DNA from: Brachynemurus nebulosus
Taxonomy: Eukaryota; Arthropoda; Insecta; Neuroptera; Myrmeleontidae
Reading direction: 5' to 3'
Length of the DNA stretch: 64,000 nucleotides
NCBI GenBank assembly: GCA_035578155.1
Contig: JAPWDM010000017.1
Coordinates: 706,001-770,000 of the forward strand
The position numbers and the translations under genes are program-made. A model generated the notes under the pieces. The model was not told the DNA's origin, did not search any database, and saw nothing but the letters and a program-made list of their open reading frames with translations. Below, piece by piece: positions 34,900 through 47,694 of the stretch (position 1 is its first letter; each line of letters starts with the position of its first letter).

Positions 34900-37721
34900 C
34901 AAGTATTTAAAAAAAAATACTATTTCTTAAAGAAAATATTAAAATTATGTACAAATGCCGTCCTGACCAACTGATATATTGGAACCGATTTTGAGCAGCT
35001 GGATTTACTACAGGCAAAAGCTCATAGCGAATACACACATTTTTTAACATCCTTTTGAATTTTGTAATTCAATCATTACAAATAAAATCTAAATAAAAAA
35101 AAATCTATATGACCTGTTTTTTCTCAATTTTCTAGCATCAAATCTAGCGATAATTAACTAGCGGGTGATTGTATCGACATTTTAATGTAAAATATAGTAA
35201 TTTTAACCGTCTTCAAAATAACGTTTCGATTTTAACAATAAAAATATTTAAAAAAGTGTTTAAGTTCTGGCAAGATTGTCAAAAAGGGACTGAAATATTT
35301 TTAGATATTGATATATACAAAAAATATTAATGTGTTAAGTACTTGCTAGACTTATAAACTTTCATTTTCGTATACGCTTTCGGTTTCGGATATTTAATTA
35401 TTTCGGATATCGGTAGTTTTAGTTACGGTTACGAATATCCATAACATCCCTAATGTAAATGTTTGTCAATCCAACTTCATCGAGAGAAAGTTAGTTATTT
35501 ACGATTTTCGGAAGAACACGTATATAAACATCTTTTTTATAAGTACGTATTATCATATAAACACATTTGGTTTGCAATTTTTTAATAATTAGTTTCTACG
35601 CTACTGAAATTATCTATCCATTTGAAAATTGGGATCCAGTGATGTACATTGGCACTACAAAAGTGTGGGTGAAAAATTTTATTTTCACTTTTACTGAAAT
35701 TATGTCATAAATTCATATTTTCAGAATTTATTCATTTGACAGAAAAATTCTAAATTATTAAAAAAGCCAAATAATTAGTAACAATTAAAATAAAAAAAAA
35801 AAAACATTTATTTATATTTGCATTTTTATAAAAACATGTAGGTATTATATTTTTATGCACTTTAACTAAAATGTCAAATTTCACACGTTGTTAATTTTCA
35901 ATTTCACTCAAAATACGCTTAAAAATCAAAACTTAAAGTTTATAACATTCACAATCCGTGTAGAGTGTCCATACGTCTTGGTTTTCCCGGATTTGTCACG
36001 GTTCTAGCTCCGGTGTCCCGACCGACTTTTTAAAGACCTCGATTTGTTCCGGTTTTTCAAACTACTAATTTTTTATTTTCATCATCTAATAAGTACACAA
36101 TTTTTCATTTTAAATAATGAATAGTTCAGTATCATATTGAAAGATCAACAGTAGATTTATTTACAACCAAACCTAAAAATATTTAAAAAAAATTAATTAC
36201 TAATTAAATTTTCCAAGTTTTTTCGATTTTACCTTAAACACGACCTTCCAAAAAAACATTTTCTTTTCCTAACTTTCCATCATATATGTATCTGCATAAA
36301 TAAATTGTAATATTATTTTGCTTGCTTTTATGATACTGAAGTTCCTGAACAATTAAAAATTAAAATGACTGGAATTTTATTCGAACTTTTAAATAAAGTA
36401 GTTAACCAACGCGGACGCTGATAGCACCACAATACAGAAATTGCCAACATTTAAATGTTCATGTTTTAATACATTTTTCTTGAAAATAAAATTGTCTAAG
36501 AAGCTCACTTTCATAAGAAATTTTATAAAAATTTAAAAAATATATATTTCCTAGAACAGGGGGCGATTTATTTTGAAAAAAAATTAATATTTTAAATAAA
36601 GAGCCATTAATAGGTAATCTATACATATAATACAAATGTAACGAGACCGTTTCTGTATAGGGAATATTTTTTAAAAATTGTGCAGATACTGTAAATAGTT
36701 ATCGATATAGATATCAAAACAGCGATTTTTAAAATTTTTGTCTGTCTGTCTGTCTGTCTGTCTGTTCGTCTGTTCACGCATCACACAAAAACTATTGGAT
36801 GGATTTTAATGAAATTTGGTGTGCTGACAACTTATTACCCGGATCAACATCTAAGATACTTTCTACTTCGAGAAAATGTCTCATTCCCACGGGAAAATGG
36901 AAAAACCATGTTGAGCATGTGCATACAGTACGCAAAAACTATTGAACGGATTTTGATGCAATTTGGTGTGGTGATAACTTATTACCTGAGTCAGTATCTC
37001 AGATACTTTTTATTTCGGGAAAGTGGCTCATTCCCACAGGAAAATAAAAAAACTTTTTGAGCATGTGCACATATTACGCGAAAACTATTGAACGGATTTT
37101 TATGAAATCTGGTGTAGTGATAACTTATTACCTGCGTCAACATTTAGGATACTTTTTATTACGGGAAAATATTTCCTTCCTTCAGGAAAATACAAAAATT
37201 ATTTTGCTTATGTGCATGTATACTTAAAACTATTGTTCTATGCGAATGCTTTATAATTACTATACTTATATACTTGTCATTTATTAAATTAAATTTACCA
37301 TAATACAAAATTTCTGGAGACTAACTCTATTTTAAATCAATTTAGAAATTTCGAAAATTTAAGTGCCTATATTTCCGAGAAATTCATTTTGGGATGAAAC
37401 TTGTTATATTTATAGGATAGATACTAGTTTGGGATGCAAATATAATAAAACAATAAAACGTTGGAAGTCCAAAAATTCTGTATGAGTTCTCCAGTCAGAC
37501 ACGTCCGATTACAAAAACCTCAAAAAAATGAGTTTTTTGCAAACAATTTGCCAAAATTTAAAAGTTTTTCCATTTTTTTTTTTACATTGTGGTAAAGAAC
37601 CAAGAAAATCACAGAAAATACATTTTGAACCGTTATTCTAGGTAAGCGGGTTTTCGAGAAAAAGTAACTTTTATGATTGGAAATTCGCTATGTTATGCAG
37701 ATGCTGCGACAGGGGTATTTT
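34900..37721 (+). mobile_element. Helentron-like element copy 2, right segment
   Basis: Continues copy 2 after Polinton 1: it matches 1761-4188, starting exactly at CAAGTATTTAAA. A ~430-bp stretch at about 35172-35608 is absent from copy 1. It includes the GTCT microsatellite, the three ~145-bp repeats and the GACAGGGGTATTTT end. Confidence 0.75.
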
Positions 37722-37784
37722 AGTTCTTATGGTACATTTTGGTTTTAAGCAAGTGTGCAAACTTTAGTTGGTATTTCAAAAAAC
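37722..37784 (+). mobile_element. pogo-like copy 2, second segment
   Basis: Matches 6892-6954 (AGTTCTTATGGTACATTTTGG...). It resumes immediately after the Helentron-like insertion and ends in an A run where family A is inserted. Confidence 0.8.
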
Positions 37785-39594
<1,810 letters not shown>

Positions 39595-39608
39595 TACAAG
39601 TGACATAA

Positions 39609-39977
39609 GGGAGCATTCGGAACGCACCTAGTCAAAGTGTCTTGATCTTACTTTTAAGAACATTACACTTGTTTTGAAGTGTTTCTGTCTTACTTTGGAG
39701 ATATTTGTATATTTATATTCCTGTCTCTCTTCCCATGTTCTTGGGAGAAGGGTGAAGGTATGTATACGATGTATACCGAACGCTATTCGGTATACATCGT
39801 ATACTTATCGTTCGGTATACATCGTATACATACCTTCACCCCTCTCTCAAGAACATGGAAAGTGAGACAGGAATATACAAATATCTCCAAAGTAAGACAA
39901 AAGCACTTCAAAACAAGTGTAATGTTCTTAAAAGTAAGATCAAGACACTTTGGCTAGGTGCGTTTCGAATGCTCCCA
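39609..39977. mobile_element. Foldback MITE (369 bp, near-perfect palindrome)
   Basis: Starts GGGAGCATTCGGAACGCACC and ends with the near-exact complement; arms of ~165 bp pair almost throughout. The centre has three copies of GGTATACATCGTATAC in alternating orientation. The unfilled site GACATAGATAATTT is preserved at ~6970, indicating a 2-3 bp target (TA or ATA). Confidence 0.75.
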
Positions 39978-40351
39978 TAGATAATTTCATCATATGAAAA
40001 GTTACATAACCTCGTAAGTGTATAAAATGATTTTTACATTTACTTATTTGCGTATTATCGAATAATTCGTTTAGGTAAAATTATAGCAAATTTGGTAAAT
40101 TTAGAGTCCTTTAACAAATCCCAACTTCACCAGTCAGCGCTGCCAACAGCCAGGGTTGTCAAAAATATACGAACTGCATTATGTTTTTACACGAATTGAG
40201 ATATTAAAGTAAAAAACATTGTTATAGGTTCACATATACAAAATGTCTGGTAAACATCATAAGAAGAAAATTGGTGCAAGGACATACAAAAATTGTTCTG
40301 CAGAATGTTAAATCTAGCAATTGATATGGTAAAAAGTAAACAAATTACAAC
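39978..40351 (+). mobile_element. pogo-like copy 2, segment up to Polinton 2
   Basis: Matches 6969-7341, including the HTH exon start, and ends in TACAAC, the target of Polinton 2 (40346-40351). Confidence 0.85.
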
Positions 40352-41345
40352 AGTAGATAGGCTATAAGAGTTCTGGGCCACCGTAAAACTAACCAACTTG
40401 AACCCTTTTGCCAATGGTTGAAATCGTGTGACTTTACGGTACTACACATTCCGAACTGATGAGTCATCAAAATGTATTGATGTGCAAACCTTAACCTTTG
40501 ACCCGGCACGTACCAAGTACATGTATTTAAAATTTGTTGTTGACATTTGACCCCACACGCGCTCATACTGTTAGCCTTGAAATTCGTAAGAGATGAGTCA
40601 TTACCCGCAACCAAATTAATTTATGTTAACCCATTATGCGTCATCACAATTTACTTATCACAATTTGGTTTTGTGTTAACCCATTATGCGCCGGCACTAA
40701 TGTAATTTTTGAATGTGAACTTAACGCATGCGCAGATTGAATTTAAGTACACGACGCATGCGCAGACTAAATTTTAGGTTATAACTTGATAGATGGGGTA
40801 CACTACCGCATCCAAAATGTGGGGATACCCTAACTCGGGGGTTGCCCCAAACTTTTGACACCGTACTGTACTTAAATTTTTGGTACACTGCCGTGTCAAA
40901 AGTGTGGACCCCCCCTGGCCAAGAAGGTATCCTATCACTTTTTGAAGCGTACTGTACGTGCAAACCTTGGCCCCAACACGCGCTTGCCTTAATTACGTCA
41001 TCTTAAGCGAACTATCACGTCAAAAAATGTGGGGAATACCCTAACCCAGGGGTGGCCCCAAACTTTTGACACCGTACTGTACTTAAATTTTTGGTACACT
41101 GCCGTGTCAAAAGTGCGGACCCCCTAACTGAAAAAGGTATCCGATCACTTTTTGAAGCGTACTGTACTTGTTTTTTATGTGTACGTGCAAACCTTCGCCA
41201 TTAATCTCACTTAATTGCGTCATCTTAAATTGGGTGTGGTCGCTAACGATAAATTTTGTCAGAGGTGCACTGTACCAAGCGCTAGATTTTAAAATCAGAC
41301 TCCGGGGTCCAGATTTCTGACCGCTACTGTACTGCCGGAAATTTG
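40352..41345 (+). repeat. Left terminal inverted repeat of Polinton 2
   Basis: About 1 kb, complementary to 56160-57170. It contains roughly 210-bp internal repeats with phrases such as ACACTGCCGTGTCAAAAGTG, GGGGATACCCTAAC and AGCGTACTGTAC. Two ACGCATGCGCAGA sites lie at ~40725 and ~40756. ORFs here mirror those of the right TIR and are not genes. Confidence 0.9.
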
Positions 41346-42088
41346 GGTGTCAGCTCTACCTCAGGGGATATGTGGTCAGCACTTTATAAGTTGTTTATTT
41401 ATTAAATAAACTCGTGACTTTTTATATGGTTTGAGTTTGTTTATTTAAGCTTTTTAAGCTAACTATTTGTAATTTCATGATATGTTTACATCATAGTCGG
41501 AGGGAAATTTTATTTAAAAACATGTCACAACTTGTTGAATTCAAATAAATTTGTTTACATTAATGTCCTCATAAATTATTAATATAGCTGTGTGTTTATT
41601 TAAGATTTTGCTGACTCATACTCAGATATTTTTTTAATTTATTTATATAAGACATGTTTTAATTTTAAAAATGTTTATTTAAGATTTTGACAACACAGCA
41701 ATTTCTTTGTTTGATCTCAAATACGAAATATTTTTCTCGGAATTTTTAATTTATGGCCTGATAATAATCGGGGGTTTTTACAATTTGTTTATATAAGGTT
41801 TAATTTTAAAAAATGTTTATTTAAGATTAGTCAGCAATTCTTTTATTAGGTTTCAAATGCGAAATAAATTTCTCGGAATTTGACATTTGACCTTCGGTTA
41901 TTTGCGTTGTAAAATTCTGAGCCAGCATTTTTTTTTGATTCCCCTCCAGAATTTTTCGAGCAGTCAAAATCGTATAAATTGAGGTCTGCGTGCTCCCTCA
42001 AATCACTTCTTCAGCAAACTTCAAGCAGTTAATATTGTTATTGTTGCAAGAATTTGTATCGAGATTTTTTTAAAATTAAAACACAACA
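41346..42088 (+). promoter_or_regulatory. 5' region of the Polinton 2 polymerase gene
   Basis: Two diverged ~150-bp tandem repeats lie at about 41640-41780 and 41790-41900 (TTAATTTTAAAAA-TGTTTATTTAAGATT, CGAAATA--TTTCTCGGAATTT). A TATA-like CGTATAAATTGAG at ~41970 precedes the ATG by ~118 bp. Confidence 0.45.
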
Positions 42089-42335
42089 ATGGCTTCATTA
42101 AACGACGTGACAACTAGAATGGTGGAAAATGTACGCAACGCGCTATCATTACAGGAAATGGATACCCGGGATGCAGATGAACTGGAAAAATGGATGAAAC
42201 ATATAAATACCAATATACGACTAATCAACAAGGCAATTCGTGGAGCGGAAAACTTGGGACAACGCAAACATTTTGAATCATGTGCGGGAAAAATGAAAGG
42301 ATTTCGAATCAGAATGAAGGCGCTACGAAAACATG
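42089..42335 (+). CDS. Polinton 2 DNA polymerase B, exon 1
   Basis: 82 codons plus one base from ATG 42089, ending CAT-G before GTAAGT. The reading phase matches exon 2 at 47695, giving a glycine codon across the junction and leaving the frame open. The product is helical and basic (DADELEKWMKHINTNIR, GKMKGFRIRMKALRKHG) with no known domain. A second donor-like copy (ACATGGTAAGTTTTTT) lies at 42396 because of a ~65-bp intronic duplication. Confidence 0.65.
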
Positions 42336-43498
42336 GTAAGTTTTTTCAAATATAAATTTATTTTTTAATGATTTTTTTATAATTTTGATATATCAACATG
42401 GTAAGTTTTTTAAATAAATTTTTTTTTTAATGATTTCGTTTTAACCAATTACCCAATGATTTAGGAACCGGATATTCAGGACCCCAATAATTAGAGTTGA
42501 ATTCCAGAAAAACAATTTATTTTTTCATTAGTCAAATGTACATTTCGGAACATATGTCCCTTCTTCAGTGACCTATTTAACAATTAAAAATAAGTAAATT
42601 ACAATTGTGTTAGGTGTTTTGTAAAAAGAAAAAAAGATTGACAATGTATTTTTCTTTTAGTCTAATACATACATGTTATGAACATTGCATAAAGAATAAA
42701 CATTTTATTTGAAATCTTAAAGGAAAGAATTTATTTAATTTCACAAAATTAACTATGGTAAATATAATAAAAATATTTTTGTATGTTATAAATATTAATA
42801 TTAATCGATATTTGCTTATCAAATTTTATTTTATTTGTAGTGGAGGTATACACTATATGGTCTATCTATATCATTATCGATGTATAAGGGAAATTAGCAG
42901 AAAAAACCAGCTTATTTTCAGTATTCGGAATTAAAAAAAGTTTTTGTTTTTTAATTTAAACAAACATCCGGACAGACAATAAGAATGTAAGTCAAAAAAG
43001 ACAGAAATTATAAGAGAAAAAAGATTATAATAGAAAATTCAAGAGTTTACTCACCAAAATTTTAATTAATTATATTCAAGTTCCTTTCATTTAAACTTTT
43101 GCATATACATTTCTGTATATTTTTGTCCAAATATGCATTTCATAAGAAAATTGTCAAAAATTGATAAAAAGAAAAAACAAGGAACTTTTTATTAAAAAGT
43201 TTTATATATATAATAATTGACTTTAAAGATATTAAACTTAATAATTAAGTCTTAAATAAAATAATATTTTTTTAAAAAATTATATTGTGAGTACATTGTG
43301 ATTGTACTGTTGTTTGACAGTAACTAACTGTTGTAATTGGTTCTATTGTTAAAGAAACTATCGTAGAAAATTCTAGACAATTAAAAGTTTTTGTTTGATG
43401 TTTTTGCTTTCTTTGTCTGTCCATGTTTTCTAGAATAAACTATTGTTTACTTTAAATATATTATTGATTATGTAATGCTGTCCGTGTAAACAATGCGA

Positions 43499-45006
43499 TC
43501 AGTTCAAATGTTTGATGACTGGTAAATAAGATTCGTCCAAAAAGGAAGACTCAATTTGTTTATTACAGTTAGTTTTATTGTTTAGTTGGATGAAAAAACT
43601 TTCACTTAGCAATCTTTTCTTGTAGTTTGCTTCCTTATCCAAAACTTTAACTTTTTCAAAATCAAAGATGTGATCATTATTAATTGAATGTTCCGCTAAG
43701 CCTGTGGATTCTTTTCCTCTCTTTATGTCATATTTATGTTGAGTTAATCTATTATTTAATTTTTGACTAGTTTGTCCAAAATAACAAAGGTCGCATTGTT
43801 TGCATGGAATTTTATAAATTACATTGTGCATTTGTTTATTTTCAATTTTTGATCTTTTTTTATTATATGTTGATTCTATTGTGTTTGTAAAAGAAAAAGT
43901 TACTTTGTTATCACTAAATTTTTCTATAGCTGGTTTAATTCTTTTTGTGAATCTGTTATATGGAAAGCATATTAGGTTATTATAGTTTATTTCTTTTTCA
44001 TTGGAATTTGAATTAAAATTATTTGTTTCTGTAGAATTATATGCTTTGTGAATAACTTTTTCTTTTATTGAATTTATTAGATTTAGTGGATAGTTGTTTC
44101 TAGTTAGTATTGATATTGCTTTTTTTATTGCATATTTTCTGTTTTTGACACTGCTTAGATGTACAGCCCTATGAAACATATTTTGTATTATATTGTTTTT
44201 TATATATTGTGGATGATTGGAATGGAAATTAATTAATCTATCTGTATAACTAGTTTTCCTGTGCCAAGTGGTATTTAAACAATTGTATTTATCTTTCTTA
44301 ATTAACGTATCTAAAAATGTAATTTGATTATTTTCTTCAATTTCGATAGTGAACTGTAGGGCTGGATGGTAATTATTAAAAGTGTTTTTGATTTTTTCAA
44401 TTAATGTTAATGGGGCACAAGAAAGAATATCATCTACATAGCGAAAGAAAAAAGAAGGGTCCCATTCTTTAATTTTATTTATGCTGATATTACAGAGATA
44501 GTCCATAACATAAGATGCTAAAACAGGACTCAGTGAATTTCCCATTGGACAGCCAAAACATTGTTTATAGTATTTATCTTGAAATTTAAAAAAGTTATTT
44601 TCTACTATCAATTCTATTCCTTCAATAAAAGTTTCTTTAGTTAAGTTAGTGAATTCTTTAATTTTATTCCATTGTTTTTTAATGATTGCTGTTGCTAATT
44701 TAATCGGAATGTTAGTATATAAAGATTTTACATCCAATGAAAACAGTTTTTCTTCAGAATTTTTTAATTGTATGTTTTTAATTTTATTGACAAATTCATA
44801 TGAGTTTTTTATGGAAAATTCACTGTGTTCAGCTTCGCTAAGTATTTTAGAGAAAAATTTGGATAATTCTTGAATTGGAGATTCAATTTGACTTACTATG
44901 GGTCTTAAAGGGATTCCCTCTTTGTGTATTTTAGGTAGAAAGTAAATTTCTGGTAATGTTTTTCCTGATTTAATTATTTTAGTTTTTGTTATGTTGTCAA
45001 TGTATT
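43499..45006 (-). pseudogene. Penelope-like RT/GIY-YIG ORF, left arm, 5'-truncated
   Basis: The same product as the right arm. The first in-frame ATG, at 44737, gives 412 residues identical to the C-terminal 412 of the other arm. RT motifs: LDVKSLYTNIPI (motif A), CPMGNSLSPVLAS (B) and FFRYVDDIL (C). Confidence 0.85.
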
Positions 45007-45022
45007 ATACATATATATTGTC

Positions 45023-46530
45023 AATACATTGACAACATAACAAAAACTAAAATAATTAAATCAGGAAAAACATTACCAGAAATTTACTTTCTACCTAAAA
45101 TACACAAAGAGGGAATCCCTTTAAGACCCATAGTAAGTCAAATTGAATCTCCAATTCAAGAATTATCCAAATTTTTCTCTAAAATACTTAGCGAAGCTGA
45201 ACACAGTGAATTTTCCATAAAAAACTCATATGAATTTGTCAATAAAATTAAAAACATACAATTAAAAAATTCTGAAGAAAAACTGTTTTCATTGGATGTA
45301 AAATCTTTATATACTAACATTCCGATTAAATTAGCAACAGCAATCATTAAAAAACAATGGAATAAAATTAAAGAATTCACTAACTTAACTAAAGAAACTT
45401 TTATTGAAGGAATAGAATTGATAGTAGAAAATAACTTTTTTAAATTTCAAGATAAATACTATAAACAATGTTTTGGCTGTCCAATGGGAAATTCACTGAG
45501 TCCTGTTTTAGCATCTTATGTTATGGACTATCTCTGTAATATCAGCATAAATAAAATTAAAGAATGGGACCCTTCTTTTTTCTTTCGCTATGTAGATGAT
45601 ATTCTTTCTTGTGCCCCATTAACATTAATTGAAAAAATCAAAAACACTTTTAATAATTACCATCCAGCCCTACAGTTCACTATCGAAATTGAAGAAAATA
45701 ATCAAATTACATTTTTAGATACGTTAATTAAGAAAGATAAATACAATTGTTTAAATACCACTTGGCACAGGAAAACTAGTTATACAGATAGATTAATTAA
45801 TTTCCATTCCAATCATCCACAATATATAAAAAACAATATAATACAAAATATGTTTCATAGGGCTGTACATCTAAGCAGTGTCAAAAACAGAAAATATGCA
45901 ATAAAAAAAGCAATATCAATACTAACTAGAAACAACTATCCACTAAATCTAATAAATTCAATAAAAGAAAAAGTTATTCACAAAGCATATAATTCTACAG
46001 AAACAAATAATTTTAATTCAAATTCCAATGAAAAAGAAATAAACTATAATAACCTAATATGCTTTCCATATAACAGATTCACAAAAAGAATTAAACCAGC
46101 TATAGAAAAATTTAGTGATAACAAAGTAACTTTTTCTTTTACAAACACAATAGAATCAACATATAATAAAAAAAGATCAAAAATTGAAAATAAACAAATG
46201 CACAATGTAATTTATAAAATTCCATGCAAACAATGCGACCTTTGTTATTTTGGACAAACTAGTCAAAAATTAAATAATAGATTAACTCAACATAAATATG
46301 ACATAAAGAGAGGAAAAGAATCCACAGGCTTAGCGGAACATTCAATTAATAATGATCACATCTTTGATTTTGAAAAAGTTAAAGTTTTGGATAAGGAAGC
46401 AAACTACAAGAAAAGATTGCTAAGTGAAAGTTTTTTCATCCAACTAAACAATAAAACTAACTGTAATAAACAAATTGAGTCTTCCTTTTTGGACGAATCT
46501 TATTTACCAGTCATCAAACATTTGAACTGA
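45023..46530 (+). pseudogene. Penelope-like RT/GIY-YIG ORF, right arm, 5'-truncated
   Basis: About 500 residues of uninterrupted frame; the upstream ATG at 44986 lies in the other arm and is accidental. It starts in the RT region (YFLPKIHKEGIPLRPIVSQI), then motif A LDVKSLYTNIPI, motif B CPMGNSLSPVLAS and motif C FFRYVDDIL. After a linker comes the GIY-YIG endonuclease (NVIYKIPCKQC, YFGQTSQKLNNRLTQHK, LAEHSINNDHIFDFE). Penelope RTs usually start a few hundred residues further upstream, so the N-terminus is missing. No stops or frameshifts suggest a recent insertion. Confidence 0.9.
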
Positions 46531-47600
46531 TCGCATTGTTTACACGGACAGCATTACATAATCAATAATATATTTAAAGTAAACAATAGTTTATTCTAGA
46601 AAACATGGACAGACAAAGAAAGCAAAAACATCAAACAAAAACTTTTAATTGTCTAGAATTTTCTACGATAGTTTCTTTAACAATAGAACCAATTACAACA
46701 GTTAGTTACTGTCAAACAACAGTACAATCACAATGTACTCACAATATAATTTTTTAAAAAAATATTATTTTATTTAAGACTTAATTATTAAGTTTAATAT
46801 CTTTAAAGTCAATTATTATATATATAAAACTTTTTAATAAAAAGTTCCTTGTTTTTTCTTTTTATCAATTTTTGACAATTTTCTTATGAAATGCATATTT
46901 GGACAAAAATATACAGAAATGTATATGCAAAAGTTTAAATGAAAGGAACTTGAATATAATTAATTAAAATTTTGGTGAGTAAACTCTTGAATTTTCTATT
47001 ATAATCTTTTTTCTCTTATAATTTCTGTCTTTTTTGACTTACATTCTTATTGTCTGTCCGGATGTTTGTTTAAATTAAAAAACAAAAACTTTTTTTAATT
47101 CCGAATACTGAAAATAAGCTGGTTTTTTCTGCTAATTTCCCTTATACATCGATAATGATATAGATAGACCATATAGTGTATACCTCCACTACAAATAAAA
47201 TAAAATTTGATAAGCAAATATCGATTAATATTAATATTTATAACATACAAAAATATTTTTATTATATTTACCATAGTTAATTTTGTGAAATTAAATAAAT
47301 TCTTTCCTTTAAGATTTCAAATAAAATGTTTATTCTTTATGCAATGTTCATAACATGTATGTATTAGACTAAAAGAAAAATACATTGTCAATCTTTTTTT
47401 CTTTTTACAAAACACCTAACACAATTGTAATTTACTTATTTTTAATTGTTAAATAGGTCACTGAAGAAGGGACATATGTTCCGAAATGTACATTTGACTA
47501 ATGAAAAAATAAATTGTTTTTCTGGAATTCAACTCTAATTATTGGGGTCCTGAATATCCGGTTCCTAAATCATTGGGTAATTGGTTAAAACGAAATCATT
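46531..47600 (+). other. Penelope 3' region, right arm
   Basis: Non-coding, mirrored exactly by 42429-43498. Near the end it carries the GAAGAAGGGACATATGTTCC segment. Confidence 0.6.
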
Positions 47601-47694
47601 AAACTCTTGAAATCCCAATTAAAACTACGTTGATTTTTTTTTTAATGATTTTTTATAAATTTGATAAATAATTTTTTTATGTTGATTGTTTCAG

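Larger units (their letters stand above)
42429..47600. mobile_element. Penelope-like element, head-to-head inverted pair (5.17 kb palindrome)
   Basis: Arms 42429-45006 and 45023-47600 are complementary with exact coordinate symmetry about 45014.5 and a 16-bp spacer. The two arms carry identical 3' parts of one Penelope ORF. Both copies are 5'-truncated at the same base and joined at that end. TTTTTTTTTTAATGATTT occurs on both outer sides (42419-42436 and ~47636-47652) and may be the target duplication. Confidence 0.85.
42336..47694 (+). other. Intron of Polinton 2 polymerase, enlarged by a Penelope insertion
   Basis: Donor GTAAGT at 42336, acceptor TTGTTTCAG ending at 47694. Without the inserted palindrome only ~190 bp would remain, a usual insect intron size. 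Inferred from splice signals and matching frame. Confidence 0.6.

Noticed and set aside
40345..41000. 89- and 80-residue ORFs in the left TIR, repeated in the right TIR
   Set aside because: They are identical by inverted repetition, lack domains and cross the element boundary.
44986..45022. N-terminal ~13 residues of the 514-codon Penelope ORF
   Set aside because: They lie in the opposite arm and the palindrome spacer; the true N-terminus is missing.
42429..47600. Palindrome as a fold-back assembly artefact
   Set aside because: Each side continues into different unique sequence (exon 1 and exon 2 of one gene), which a fold-back read would not give. Still worth confirming with reads.
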